Positions 17,623-26,853 of a stretch of DNA of 64,000 nt are shown piece after piece (positions within the stretch are counted from its first letter, which is position 1; every line of letters starts with the position of its first letter). This DNA comes from Methylobacterium phyllostachyos (lineage in GTDB: Bacteria; Pseudomonadota; Alphaproteobacteria; Rhizobiales; Beijerinckiaceae). The notes below the pieces were generated by a model. The model saw nothing but the letters and a program-made list of their open reading frames with translations. It had not been told where the DNA came from and searched no databases. The stretch lies in assembly GCF_900103445.1 (NCBI RefSeq), contig NZ_FNHS01000017.1, forward strand, positions 50,004 through 114,003, read 5' to 3'. Position numbers and translations under genes: made by a program.

Positions 17623-18216
17623 TCAGCCGGGCGCGCCTTCCCGGTTAGGGAAGCTCGCCGCCAGGCTGAAATCGAACGCCTCGGCGATGCCCTCGTACCA
17701 GAGCGAGAACGGCGTGGGCCGTTCGAGATGCAGCGCCCCGTCGATCTCGCTCCCCGCGTATTGGAGCGCCGCCCCATGCTTGGCCGCGAGGCGCAGCATC
17801 GGACCGTTCCTCGACAGGCAGCGGACATGCAGATCGGTGACGCCACGGTGGCGTGCGGCGCGGGCGATCCGCGCGAACAGATCGGCGCCGAGGCCACGGC
17901 GGCGGAAAGCTTGCTCCACCGCGAAGGCCGCTTCCGCACGCGGACCCAGGACGAACCGGGACGGCGCCGGACCCATCGGCCGCAACTCGCCGAGCCCGCG
18001 CAGGACGTTGTCCACGAATGCGCCATACATGACGCCCTCGGCGCGGATCGCCTGCGCGGCATAGGCTCGCACGCCGGCCTCGCTGACATTGCCCATGAAC
18101 CGGCTCGCCCGGGTCTCCGGATCCAGGCGGAGGAAATAGGCAAGTACCGCATTGCGGTCGGCGGGCCACAGTCGCCGGATGGTGTGGAGCGGCACGTTGC
18201 TCGCTCGAACGGCCAT
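17623..18216 (-). CDS. GNAT family N-acetyltransferase
   Basis: 197 residues. The fold is recognisable from RRLWPADRNAVLAYFLRLDPETRASRF at the start, the acceptor-binding strands, and the acetyl-CoA loop (AFAVEQAFRRRGLGADLF, with the R-x-x-G-x-G/A pattern). The segment DPETRASRFMGNVSE is shared by a subgroup of alphaproteobacterial GNATs. Acceptor unknown. Convergent with the ComF gene, 8 bp apart. Confidence 0.85.
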   Translation of the reverse strand: MAVRASNVPLHTIRRLWPADRNAVLAYFLRLDPETRASRFMGNVSEAGVRAYAAQAIRAEGVMYGAFVDNVLRGLGELRPMGPAPSRFVLGPRAEAAFAVEQAFRRRGLGADLFARIARAARHRGVTDLHVRCLSRNGPMLRLAAKHGAALQYAGSEIDGALHLERPTPFSLWYEGIAEAFDFSLAASFPNREGAPG

Positions 18217-18499
18217 GTCGGGTCTCCGGTCGTTGCGCGCTGAAGCGCGGGTTAATCCGGACGTCCCTCCCTAGACACCGGCGCGGTCTGGCACCTCCGG
18301 CGGCATTGTGCAATGCAGCAGAGTGCCGGCTCGGCCATTCGCGTGGCTGCCATGCGCAGGCCGGCGCGCCGCGACGAAGGCGGTGCGTGCCTGGGCTTGA
18401 TTCAAATTGGTCTTCCCCGGCACAGGAGGAAACCCGGCCTCGTGAGGCGGGGGCTTCGGCGCCGGTTGGTGCCAGGGCGAGCTGCGAGGATCCGGCGGC

Positions 18500-19732
18500 G
18501 TGAACGACAGACTCGGCATGCATCACACGCCCTCGCTGGAGGCGCGGGCCAGTGCCGTCTCGCCCGGTCCCGTTCACGAGCGTTACGAGGCTCTCGTCGC
18601 GTCGGGGGTGATCGAGCGGGATCCCGCCCAGGGTCGTCTCGTCCGCGCCCTCGATCGGCTGCTGCAGGATCTCCAGCGCCGCAAGCGCGCGAGCAAGACC
18701 AGTGCGCTGGGCTGGCTCTTCAAGCGCCGGGACGAACCGGAGCAGACCCGGGGCCTCTACATCTGGGGCTCGGTCGGGCGTGGCAAGACGATGCTGATGG
18801 ATCTGTTCCACGAGGCGGCGCCGGAGCCGAAGCGACGGGTCCACTTCCACGGCTTCCTGGCCGATGCCCACGAGCGGATCCACGCCTATCGGCAAGCGCT
18901 GAAGGCCGGCACCGTCAAGGGCGACGACCCGATCGGGCCCGTGGCCGATCAGCTCGCCGACGAGGCGACCCTCCTGTGCTTCGACGAATTCACGGTCACC
19001 GACATCGCCGACGCGATGATCCTCGGCCGGCTGTTCAATCACCTGTTCCGGCGGGGCGTCACCGTGGTGGCGACCTCGAACGTCGAACCGGACCGTCTTT
19101 ACGAGGGCGGACTCAACCGGGCGCTGTTCCTGCCCTTCGTCGCGACGCTGAAGGAGCGGGTGGAGGTGCTGCGCCTCGATTCCCGCACCGATTTCCGTCT
19201 TGAGAAGCTCGGCGGGGCCGCCGTCTACCATGTGCCGGCCGATACGAGCGCCCGCGCCGCGCTCGACGCCGCCTTCAAGGGGCTGACCGGGACGGCGAAG
19301 GGCCGCCCAGCGACCGTGGCGGTCCACGGGCGGGACGTAGCGATCCCCGAGGCGGCAGGCGGGGTCGCGCGGTTCGGCTTTGACGATCTCTGCCGGCAGC
19401 CTCTCGGCGCCTCCGACTACATGGCGCTGGCCCGCGCCTATCACACGGTGATCCTCGACGGCATCCCGGTCATGGGCGAGGCCGAGCGCAACGAGGCCAA
19501 GCGCTTCATCACGCTGATCGACACGCTCTACGACCGGCACGTCAAGCTGGTGGCCTCGGCCGCGGCCGAGGCGCAGGACCTCTACAAAGCCGAGAGCGGT
19601 CGCGAGGCCTTCGAATTCGACCGCACCGTCTCGCGCCTGATCGAGATGCGCTCGCGGGACTATCTCGCGCTGCCCCACGGCAAACCGGATTCCGAAGCGT
19701 CGGGTGCGAGCACGGGGCTGGTCGAGACATGA
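18500..19732 (+). CDS. zapE: AFG1-type ATPase ZapE
   Basis: 410 residues from GTG 18500 (ribosome site gagga). P-loop GSVGRGKT at residues 90-97, Walker B LLCFDEF, sensor region VVATSNVEPDRLYEGGLNR; the length fits AFG1/ZapE. ZapE is a cell-division-associated ATPase in E. coli, while the mitochondrial homologue AFG1/LACE1 acts in protein quality control; which role applies here is unknown. Its stop overlaps the start of the hybrid kinase by 4 bp. Confidence 0.92.
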   Translation: MNDRLGMHHTPSLEARASAVSPGPVHERYEALVASGVIERDPAQGRLVRALDRLLQDLQRRKRASKTSALGWLFKRRDEPEQTRGLYIWGSVGRGKTMLMDLFHEAAPEPKRRVHFHGFLADAHERIHAYRQALKAGTVKGDDPIGPVADQLADEATLLCFDEFTVTDIADAMILGRLFNHLFRRGVTVVATSNVEPDRLYEGGLNRALFLPFVATLKERVEVLRLDSRTDFRLEKLGGAAVYHVPADTSARAALDAAFKGLTGTAKGRPATVAVHGRDVAIPEAAGGVARFGFDDLCRQPLGASDYMALARAYHTVILDGIPVMGEAERNEAKRFITLIDTLYDRHVKLVASAAAEAQDLYKAESGREAFEFDRTVSRLIEMRSRDYLALPHGKPDSEASGASTGLVET

Positions 19733-22689
19733 GCACCCGTTCCGGCGTTGGATCGATCTTCCGCCTGCGTCGACGGAACTGGCGCAGTGCCGGCCCCTTG
19801 GGGCCGCTGTTCAGCTCGCCCGCCGCGTTCATCCTCCTCGTGGTCGGCCTAGCGGCGGGGACGGCCAACTACCTCGCCGGCGAGGCGGACCGGTTAGCGA
19901 CGGCGCGCACCAACGCCGTCATCGCCGACGTCGAGCGCTTGATCTCCGAGGTCAAGGATCTGGAGACCTCCGAGCGGGGCTTCGTGCTGGTCGGCAGCGA
20001 GGAGTACCTGACGCCCTACATGGCCGCCCTCCCCAAGATCGAGGCGGAACTGGCCAGCCTCGGCGCGGCCGCCCAGGAGCCCGTCCGCGCCGGTGGCCCG
20101 TCGCTCGCGGGGCTGATCGCGCAGAAACGGGACTTCGCCGCCCGGGTGATCGCGGCACGGCGCGACCGAGGGTTCGACGCAGCGACCGATCTCGTCCGGA
20201 CCGGCGAGGGCAAGCGTCTGATGGACGCGATCCGGACCGAAGCCGCCGCGCGCCAAGCCGTCGCCGCGGGGGATCTCGCGGCCCTGCAGATCCGCGTGCA
20301 TCGACGCGGCCTGATCCTGTTCCTGATTTCGGCGGCGTCCGCCCTGGGCGCCATCGTGCTGCTGGCGCGGCTCGCCCTGGTGCGACGCCAGGAATCCCTG
20401 CGGATGTCGCGGCTCCTCGACGGCGTGCTGGCCAATGCCCCTGTCGGCCTAGGCTTCCTCGACCGTGACCTGCAGATCCGCCACATGAACCGGGCGCTCG
20501 CCACCATGAGCGAGCGCGGCTTCGGCGCCGATCTCGGTGCGCCGATCTGGGCGATGCTGCCGACCCTGCGGGAGGAGCTGGCGCCCAAGCTCGCCGCTGC
20601 GCTCCGCGAGGGGCTGGTCTCGCCGAACGTGCCGGTCGCGGTTCCCGCGCCCTCGGCGCCGGGCGGCCTGCGCCACTTCTCGATGAGTTTCTACCCGCTG
20701 CGGGGTGCCGAGGTGGCGGCGGGGCAGGAGGGTCAGGATGTCGAGGGCGTAGGCCTTGTCGTAGTCGATGAGACCATCCGCCACTTGGCCGAGGCCCGGT
20801 TGCGCCGCAGCGAGGAGCGCTTCCGTTCGCTGATCGAGGCCAGCGCGGCGATCGTCTGGACGGCCAATCCCGAGGGCAGCCTCCAGCGCCGTCAGGTGGC
20901 CTGGAGCCGGTTCACCGGGCAGGACGAGGCCGCCTATGCCGGCCTCGGCTTCCTGGACTCCGTTCATCCCGAGGATCGCGACCACACCCGGGCCGCGTGG
21001 GCACAGGCGGTGGCGACGCGTCAGCTCTACGCGACGGAGCATCGGATCCGCGATGCCTCCGGATCCTATCGTCACATGAGCGTGCGCGCCGTCCCGATCG
21101 TCGAGCCGGACGGTGCCCTGCGCGAATGGGTCGGCACCCATACCGACATCACCGAGCGCAAGCAGGCCGAGGCGGCGATCGAGGCTGCGCGCGCGGCCGC
21201 CGAGGCGGCCAACACGGCCAAGAGCCAGTTCCTGGCGAACATGAGCCACGAGCTGCGTACCCCGCTCTCCGCGGTGATCGGCTATTCCGAGATGGTCCAG
21301 GAGGAGCTGGAAGATCTGGGCGAAGCCGGGCTCATCGGAGACATGAAGAAGATCGAGTCCAACGCGCGGCATCTGCTCGGCCTGATCAATGACGTCCTCG
21401 ACATCTCGAAGATCGAGGCCGACCGGATCGAGATCTACGCGGAGGATTTCGACGTGGCGGCGGTGGTGCATGACGTGGCCACCACTGTCGAAGGCCTGAT
21501 CGCGAAGAAGGGCAACACGCTGGCACTCGCGCTCGAGGACGGCCTGGGCACAGCCCATACCGACGTGACGAAGCTGCGCCAGTGCCTCATCAACCTTTTG
21601 AGCAACGCCGCGAAGTTCACAGAGAACGGCCGGATCACACTCTCCGTCGCCCGGGCCGGGGACGCGCTGCGCTTCTCCGTTGATGATACCGGCATCGGCA
21701 TGACTGCGGAGCAGGTGGGCAAGCTGTTCGAGCGCTTCACCCAGGCCGATGCCTCGACGACCCGGCGCTTCGGCGGCACCGGGCTCGGCCTAGCGATCTC
21801 CCAGGCCTTCGCCGAGATGCTCGGCGGCGCGATCACCGTGGAGAGCCGCCAGGGGGAGGGGACCACGTTCACGCTGACGTTGCCGCGGCAGTTTTCCGGC
21901 ACCGACACGCCGGATCCGGACGGGCCCGGCGCGCCGGTCGGGGATCGCAACACGGTGCTGGTGATCGACGACGATGCCGCGACCCGCGACCTGCTCGCCC
22001 GCTTCCTGGAGCGCGAAGGATTTTCCGTAGCCGTCGCCGAGGACGGGCGGCGGGGCCTCGATCTCGCCCGGAGCCTGCGCCCGCGCGCGGTGCTCCTTGA
22101 TGTGACCATGCCGCAGATGGACGGCTGGGCCGTGCTGCGGGCGCTCCGGGCCGATCCCGAGATCGGGGCGACGCCGATCGTGATGGTCACGGTCCTGGAC
22201 GAGCAGACCTTCGCGTTCTCGTTGGGCGCCACGGATTACGTGCAGAAGCCGATCGACTGGATGAACCTTCGCCAGATCGTCGATCGGTTCCGCCCCGCGG
22301 GCGGCGAGGGACCGATCCTCGTGGTCGAGGACGAGGCCGATGTCCGCTCGCACATCTGCGCCTATCTCGAGCGCGAAGGCTTCCCCGTCCGTGAGGCCGA
22401 GAACGGCCTGCACGCGCTGGATCGCGTCGCGAGCGAGCGGCCCAGCCTGATCCTCCTCGATCTGATGATGCCGGAAATGGACGGCTTCACGTTCCTGCGC
22501 AGGCTCAGGGAGCGGCCGGACTGGCGCGACGTGCCTGTGGTGGTGCTCACCGCCAAGGACATCACGGCGGATGACCGCCGACGTCTCGCCGGGCAGGTCG
22601 ACCGGGTCCTACCGAAGGGTACGACCGGGCTCGGTGAACTCGTTCGCGAGCTACGGGCCTTGCTGCCGTCTCGGGCCGACGCAGCGTAA
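19729..22689 (+). CDS. Hybrid sensor histidine kinase with CHASE3, PAS and two receiver domains
   Basis: 986 residues. Order: TM1 about 28-50, a CHASE3-type periplasmic helical domain with LETSERGFVLVGSEEYL (about 55-185), TM2 about 187-210, a degenerate PAS (220-350), a PAS/PAC pair (365-485), a short coiled coil, HisKA with His507 in FLANMSHELRTPLS, HATPase_c with N, G1 and G2 boxes (LLSNAAKF, DDTGIGM, GGTGLGLAIS), then two receivers with Asp791 (LLDVTMPQMDG) and Asp911 (LLDLMMPEMDG). Two tandem receivers without an Hpt domain suggest phosphate transfer to a separate Hpt protein. It overlaps zapE by 4 bp, an unusual operon partner. Confidence 0.93.
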   Translation: MSTRSGVGSIFRLRRRNWRSAGPLGPLFSSPAAFILLVVGLAAGTANYLAGEADRLATARTNAVIADVERLISEVKDLETSERGFVLVGSEEYLTPYMAALPKIEAELASLGAAAQEPVRAGGPSLAGLIAQKRDFAARVIAARRDRGFDAATDLVRTGEGKRLMDAIRTEAAARQAVAAGDLAALQIRVHRRGLILFLISAASALGAIVLLARLALVRRQESLRMSRLLDGVLANAPVGLGFLDRDLQIRHMNRALATMSERGFGADLGAPIWAMLPTLREELAPKLAAALREGLVSPNVPVAVPAPSAPGGLRHFSMSFYPLRGAEVAAGQEGQDVEGVGLVVVDETIRHLAEARLRRSEERFRSLIEASAAIVWTANPEGSLQRRQVAWSRFTGQDEAAYAGLGFLDSVHPEDRDHTRAAWAQAVATRQLYATEHRIRDASGSYRHMSVRAVPIVEPDGALREWVGTHTDITERKQAEAAIEAARAAAEAANTAKSQFLANMSHELRTPLSAVIGYSEMVQEELEDLGEAGLIGDMKKIESNARHLLGLINDVLDISKIEADRIEIYAEDFDVAAVVHDVATTVEGLIAKKGNTLALALEDGLGTAHTDVTKLRQCLINLLSNAAKFTENGRITLSVARAGDALRFSVDDTGIGMTAEQVGKLFERFTQADASTTRRFGGTGLGLAISQAFAEMLGGAITVESRQGEGTTFTLTLPRQFSGTDTPDPDGPGAPVGDRNTVLVIDDDAATRDLLARFLEREGFSVAVAEDGRRGLDLARSLRPRAVLLDVTMPQMDGWAVLRALRADPEIGATPIVMVTVLDEQTFAFSLGATDYVQKPIDWMNLRQIVDRFRPAGGEGPILVVEDEADVRSHICAYLEREGFPVREAENGLHALDRVASERPSLILLDLMMPEMDGFTFLRRLRERPDWRDVPVVVLTAKDITADDRRRLAGQVDRVLPKGTTGLGELVRELRALLPSRADAA

Positions 22690-22697
22690 CCGGAGGC

Positions 22698-24260
22698 TCA
22701 GAGGGCCCGGAAGGCCAGCACCAGCGCTCCGATGGCGATGCCCCAGAGCGCGAGGGTCGACCAGATCGCGCGGAGGCGCTCGTCCCGGGCGAGCCCCTCC
22801 AACCGGCGGGCATCGCCTGTGCCAGCCTCATCGAGGCGAACCAGCACGCGCCTCAATCGCGTGGCGAGGTCTGGGATGTCGCCAACGACGTCGGAGACGA
22901 CCCGCAGCGTCTCAAGGCCGCTCTGCGCCCGGCCGAGAGGTCCCATGTTCCGGGCGATCCAGGCCCGCACGACCGGCTCGGCCGTGGTCCACATATCGAG
23001 CCGCGGATCGAGGGACCGAGCAACGCCTTCCACAACCACCATGGTCTTCTGGAGCATCACCAGCTCGGTGCGGGTGCTCATGTCGAACAGGGCGGTGATG
23101 TCGAAGAGCAGCGTCAGCACCTTCGCCATCGATATCTCATCGGCCCGGCGCTGGTGGATCGGCTCGCCGATCGCCCGAATCGCCTGCGCGAAATCCTCGA
23201 CGGAATGGTGGGCCGGTACGTAGCCCGCCTCGAAATGCACCTTCGCCACCCGACGATAATCGCGCAGGATGAAACCGAGCAGGATCTCGGCGAGGAACCG
23301 GCGCTCGTTCGGCCCGAGCCGGCCCATGATGCCGAAATCCACCGCCACCAGCCGGCCCTCGGCGTCGACCAGCAAATTGCCCTGGTGCATGTCGGCGTGG
23401 AAGAAGCCGTCCCGGATGGCCTGCCGGAGGAAGCTCTGGATCACGGTCCGGCCGATCGCCTGCGGATCGTGGCCCTTCGCGGCCAGTTCCGCGGCGCTGT
23501 GCAGGCGCGTCCCCTCAATCCATTCCGCCGAGAGCACCTCGCGGGCGGTCAGCTCCCATTCGGGCTTGGGCACGCGGAAATCGAGGTCGTTCTTGGTGTT
23601 CTCCGCGATCTCCGAGGCCGCGGCCGCCTCCAAGCGGAAATCCATCTCCATGAGGACGGAGCGGGCCAGGATCTCCACGACCTCCCGGGGCCGCAGTCGC
23701 TCGGCGTGCGGAGACAGGGCATGGACCACCCGGGCCATGAACCGCATCACCTCCAGGTCGCGCATGAAGCGCTCGCGCACCCCGGGCCGCATCACCTTGA
23801 CGGCGAGCGTACGTTGCGTGCCGTCGGCGTCCTGCACCACCGCCTTGTGGACCTGCGCGATCGAGGCCGCCGCGATCGGCTCGCTGAACGACAGGAACAG
23901 CTGGTTCACCGGCTTGCCGAGCGCCGCCTCGACCACGCGCAGGGCCGTCTCCTGCGGGAAGGGGGGTACCCGATCCTGCAGCTTCTCGAGGTCGAAGGCC
24001 GCCCGCATGCCGACGATGTCGGGCCGAGTTGCGAGGAACTGGCCGAACTTCACGTAGGACGGTCCGAGCCGGGTCATCGCCGCCGACAGCCCGACCGCGC
24101 CATCGCTGCGGCCGGGCTTCTCCAGGGTGCGGCCGATCCGCAGGGCGAACCGCAGATGCGCCGGAAGCTCCGAGGGATCGGCGAAGGCGAGCGCCCCCTC
24201 CCGGGCCAGCACGAAGCCGACCTTGACGCCGCGGAAGAGGTTGATAGCGGCGCTAATCAT
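22698..24260 (-). CDS. ubiB: Ubiquinone biosynthesis kinase-like protein UbiB
   Basis: 520 residues from ATG at 24260 (MISAAINLFRGVKVG). ABC1/ADCK/UbiB atypical kinase: KxGQ motif (YVKFGQFLATR), Ala-rich loop AAASIAQVHKA that replaces the Gly-rich loop, AVKVMRPGV with the ATP-binding Lys, catalytic HADMHQGN and metal-binding VDFGIMG; two C-terminal hydrophobic segments end at WSTLALWGIAIGALVLAF. It supports ubiquinone synthesis at the membrane. Downstream of ubiE by 55 bp in one operon. Confidence 0.95.
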   Translation of the reverse strand: MISAAINLFRGVKVGFVLAREGALAFADPSELPAHLRFALRIGRTLEKPGRSDGAVGLSAAMTRLGPSYVKFGQFLATRPDIVGMRAAFDLEKLQDRVPPFPQETALRVVEAALGKPVNQLFLSFSEPIAAASIAQVHKAVVQDADGTQRTLAVKVMRPGVRERFMRDLEVMRFMARVVHALSPHAERLRPREVVEILARSVLMEMDFRLEAAAASEIAENTKNDLDFRVPKPEWELTAREVLSAEWIEGTRLHSAAELAAKGHDPQAIGRTVIQSFLRQAIRDGFFHADMHQGNLLVDAEGRLVAVDFGIMGRLGPNERRFLAEILLGFILRDYRRVAKVHFEAGYVPAHHSVEDFAQAIRAIGEPIHQRRADEISMAKVLTLLFDITALFDMSTRTELVMLQKTMVVVEGVARSLDPRLDMWTTAEPVVRAWIARNMGPLGRAQSGLETLRVVSDVVGDIPDLATRLRRVLVRLDEAGTGDARRLEGLARDERLRAIWSTLALWGIAIGALVLAFRAL

Positions 24261-24267
24261 GGCCGAC

Positions 24268-24297
24268 CTTTCCCTCCCCCGCAAAGGGGGAAGGGGG
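24268..24297. repeat. Short inverted repeat between ubiE and ubiB
   Basis: TCCCTCCCCC facing GGGGGAAGGGGG forms an imperfect hairpin with loop gcaaa. Similar G/C-block hairpins occur between genes in many GC-rich genomes and may modulate mRNA stability within the operon. No T run follows, so it is not a simple terminator. Confidence 0.35.
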
Positions 24298-24315
24298 CGC
24301 GCGTAGGGATCAAGA

Positions 24316-25101
24316 TCAGGAGACCTTCCAGCCCGAATGGATCGCCACGATCCCGCCGGAGAGCGGCCGGTCGGTGACATGCCGGAAGCCGGCGCGCTCG
24401 ATCATGCCGGCGAAGGCGCCGCGCGTCGGAAACTTCCGGATGGATTCGACGAGGTAGCGATACGACTCGGCATCTCCCGCCACGCGGGCGCCGATCCGCG
24501 GGATCACGTTGAACGAATAGGCATCGTAGATCCGGTCGAGCAGCGGGATATCGACGGCCGAGAATTCGAGGCAGAGGAAGCGCCCGCCGGGCTTCAGCAC
24601 CCGCCGCGCCTCCGCCAGTGCCGTCTCGATTCGCGGCACGTTCCGGATGCCGAACGCGATCGTGTAGGCATCGAACGATGCGTCCGGCAGCGGCAGGGTC
24701 TCGGCATTCCCGGTGACGAAGGCGATCCGCTCGCCGGCCTCATCGATCTTGCGATCCCGCGCGCGCTCGGCGCCGACCCGCAGCATCGATTCGTTGATGT
24801 CCAGCACCGTCACCCGGGTGCGGGGACCGCCCGCAGCCAGGACTCGGAACGCCACGTCGCCCGTGCCGCCGGCCACGTCGAGATGCGCGAAGGCCCGGGT
24901 TTGGGGCGGCCGCAACATCGAGACGAGCTGCGCCTTCCAGGCCCGGTGGAGGCCAGCCGACATCAGGTCGTTCATGATGTCGTAGCGGTGGGCCACCGAG
25001 TGGAAGACGCTGTCGACGCGCCCCTGCTTCTCGTCGAGCGCGACGCGCTCGAAGCCGAAATCCGCGCTCGCGCGCTCGGACGCCCCGTCTTCGACCGTCA
25101 T
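24316..25101 (-). CDS. ubiE: Demethylmenaquinone/2-methoxy-6-polyprenyl-1,4-benzoquinol methylase UbiE
   Basis: 261 residues from ATG 25101. UbiE/COQ5 signatures: FHSVAHRYDIMNDLMSAGLHRAWK near the N-terminus, SAM motif HLDVAGGTGDVAFRVL and RVLKPGGRFLCLEFS. It performs the C-methylation in ubiquinone synthesis. First gene of the ubiE-ubiB pair; the gap to leuB holds a palindromic repeat. Confidence 0.96.
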   Translation of the reverse strand: MTVEDGASERASADFGFERVALDEKQGRVDSVFHSVAHRYDIMNDLMSAGLHRAWKAQLVSMLRPPQTRAFAHLDVAGGTGDVAFRVLAAGGPRTRVTVLDINESMLRVGAERARDRKIDEAGERIAFVTGNAETLPLPDASFDAYTIAFGIRNVPRIETALAEARRVLKPGGRFLCLEFSAVDIPLLDRIYDAYSFNVIPRIGARVAGDAESYRYLVESIRKFPTRGAFAGMIERAGFRHVTDRPLSGGIVAIHSGWKVS

Positions 25102-25229
25102 GACACTCCCACTTCTCGATGGGCGCGTCTTAGCGAAGCGCGCGCGCGTCCGCCATGCGTCCAAACACGCGGCTGGGGACGGGCTGCCCTTCGCATCGCG
25201 TTGGTGACACCGGGTGATTGGTCCACGCC

Positions 25230-25318
25230 GTGATCACGAGCGCCGCGAAGCAACCCAGGGTAGCGCGCCCTTGATGAGCGTAGCGCGACCCTGGGTTCCT
25301 TCGCTGTGCTCGCAAAGA
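25230..25318. repeat. REP-like intergenic palindrome
   Basis: Two imperfectly complementary arms, about 25230-25265 and 25285-25318, share the core CGAGC..CGCGAAG.AACCCAGGG (left) and its complement (right, CCCTGGGTTCCTTCGCTGTGCTCG). This type of palindrome (which translates as LRAQRRNPG) recurs between genes in many alphaproteobacterial genomes. It lies just after the leuB stop; only one copy was found in this window. Confidence 0.65.
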
Positions 25319-25329
25319 CGGGAGCGGTT

Positions 25330-26439
25330 TCAGCCGATTCGGGCCCTGAGCGCATCCGCGACAGCCGACGCCATCGCCCGGGTGCCCATCGGGTTCGCGC
25401 TCGCGCCGGCGATGTCGGCCGTGCGCGCGCCGCTCGCGAGCGCGTCCGTGATCGCCCCGTCCAGCGCGTCGGCCGCGTCGCCCAGGCCGAAGGAGTAGCG
25501 CAGGCACATGGTCAGCGAGCCGATCATGGCGATCGGGTTGGCCTTGTCCTGACCGGCGATGTCCGGCGCCGAGCCGTGGCACGGCTCGTAGAGCGCCCGG
25601 CGCAGGCCGCTGTCATCCACGGCGCCCAGCGAGGCCGAGGGCAGCATGCCGAGCGACCCGGTGAGCATCGCGGCGAGGTCGGACAGCACGTCGCCGAACA
25701 GGTTGTCGGTCACCAGCACGTCGAACTGCTTCGGCCGGCGCACGAGCTGCATGGCGCAGTTGTCGGCCAGGATGTGCTCGAGCTGGATGTCGGCGTAATG
25801 CTCGGCGTGAAGCTTGGTGACGACCTCCTTCCAGAGCACGCCGGACTTCATCACGTTGTGCTTCTCGGCGGAGGCGACCCGGCCCGAGCGCTTGCCCGCG
25901 AGGTCGAAGGCGACCCGGGCGATCCGCTCGATCTCCCCCGTCGTGTAGACCTGCGTATCCACAGCCCGCTTGGAGCCGTCCGGCAGCGTCGTGATCTCCT
26001 TCGGCTCGCCGAAATAGACACCGCCAGTGAGCTCGCGCACGATCATGATGTCGAGCCCCTCGACCAGCTCGCGCTTCAGGGCCGAGGCCTCGGCCAGCGC
26101 CGGGTAGCAGATCGCCGGGCGGAGGTTGGCGAACAGGTCGAGATCCTTGCGCAGGCGCAGCAGGCCCGCCTCGGGGCGGTTCTCGTAAGCGACGCCGGCC
26201 CATTTCGGACCGCCGACGGCCCCGAGCAGGATCGCATCGGCGGCCTTCGCGCGGGACAGGGTCTCATCCGAGAGCGGGACGCCGTGCGCATCCAGCGCGC
26301 AGCCTCCGACGAGGTCGGTCTCGGTCTCGAAGGTCGCGAGGCCGGTCTCCTTGAGGGCATCCAGCACGACCTGCAGGCCGCCCGCCACCTCCGGGCCGAT
26401 CCCGTCGCCGGGGAGGAGCAGGAGCTTGTAGCTGGCCAT
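25330..26439 (-). CDS. leuB: 3-isopropylmalate dehydrogenase LeuB
   Basis: 369 residues. The isocitrate/isopropylmalate dehydrogenase family is clear from LLLPGDGIGPEV, AVGGPKWAG, the substrate-binding LRLRKDLDLFANLRP, metal-binding DNLFGDVLSDLAAML and the NAD-binding EPCHGSAPDIAGQDKANPIA. It carries out the third step of leucine synthesis. It is divergent from leuA with 414 bp between the start codons. Confidence 0.96.
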   Translation of the reverse strand: MASYKLLLLPGDGIGPEVAGGLQVVLDALKETGLATFETETDLVGGCALDAHGVPLSDETLSRAKAADAILLGAVGGPKWAGVAYENRPEAGLLRLRKDLDLFANLRPAICYPALAEASALKRELVEGLDIMIVRELTGGVYFGEPKEITTLPDGSKRAVDTQVYTTGEIERIARVAFDLAGKRSGRVASAEKHNVMKSGVLWKEVVTKLHAEHYADIQLEHILADNCAMQLVRRPKQFDVLVTDNLFGDVLSDLAAMLTGSLGMLPSASLGAVDDSGLRRALYEPCHGSAPDIAGQDKANPIAMIGSLTMCLRYSFGLGDAADALDGAITDALASGARTADIAGASANPMGTRAMASAVADALRARIG

Positions 26440-26591
26440 GGTGGTCTCGCGGGTTGGGTCTCGACGTGCCGGCGGCTTTATCGAGGCGGGACGGCCATTG
26501 GCAAGGCGCTCCGTCAGCCGAGCGCGTGGCCGCTCTTGTGTTTCGGACGGCCGGGCGCTACGTCTCCGACCCACCGCGCGGATGCTGCCCC

Positions 26592-26735
26592 ATGCCGTCC
26601 GCGCCCGACCGGGAGAGACGAGCCTTGGCCAGAGCCGGCTCAGCGACCGAGACCGCCAAGGCCGCCGCGACGGCGCCGCGGTCGCGTGCGCGCCGCGCCG
26701 GGCTTCGCCTTCCGCTTCTGCTTACCCGCCCCTGA
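26592..26735 (+). CDS. Putative leucine leader peptide of leuA
   Basis: A 47-residue reading frame whose end reads LRLPLLLTRP: five Leu codons in seven (four CTT and one CTG) right before the stop. CTT is uncommon among the Leu codons of neighbouring genes, which prefer CTC and CTG. The stop codon lies inside the left arm of a strong hairpin (26729-26769). This is the layout of a ribosome-mediated attenuator in which slow decoding of Leu codons controls leuA. The start is uncertain because the peptide is longer than classical leaders, and no ribosome site is obvious. Confidence 0.45.
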   Translation: MPSAPDRERRALARAGSATETAKAAATAPRSRARRAGLRLPLLLTRP

Positions 26736-26769
26736 GGGCCGTCCGGGCGCGCGCCTGGGCCTTCAGGGG
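26729..26769 (+). promoter_or_regulatory. Candidate attenuator hairpin upstream of leuA
   Basis: Arms CCCCTGAGGGCC (26729-26740) and GGCCTTCAGGGG (26758-26769) pair in 11 of 12 positions, and the loop contains a further G/C-rich self-complementary stretch. ATTGTT follows, a weak U-rich end. The leader-peptide stop codon is in the left arm, so a ribosome halted at the Leu codons would leave the hairpin free and one at the stop would cover it; the regulatory logic (terminator or other) cannot be fixed by eye. Confidence 0.45.
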
Positions 26770-26853
26770 ATTGTTCCAACTTCGCGAACCCGCCCGCCTG
26801 GGCATCACGCCGCGCCGCGCCATACGCCGGGCGGCCCGCGACAGGGTAAGACC

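Noticed and set aside
17645..19678. 677-codon open frame on the minus strand
   Set aside because: Antisense to zapE; only the true GNAT gene at 17623-18216 in a different frame is supported.
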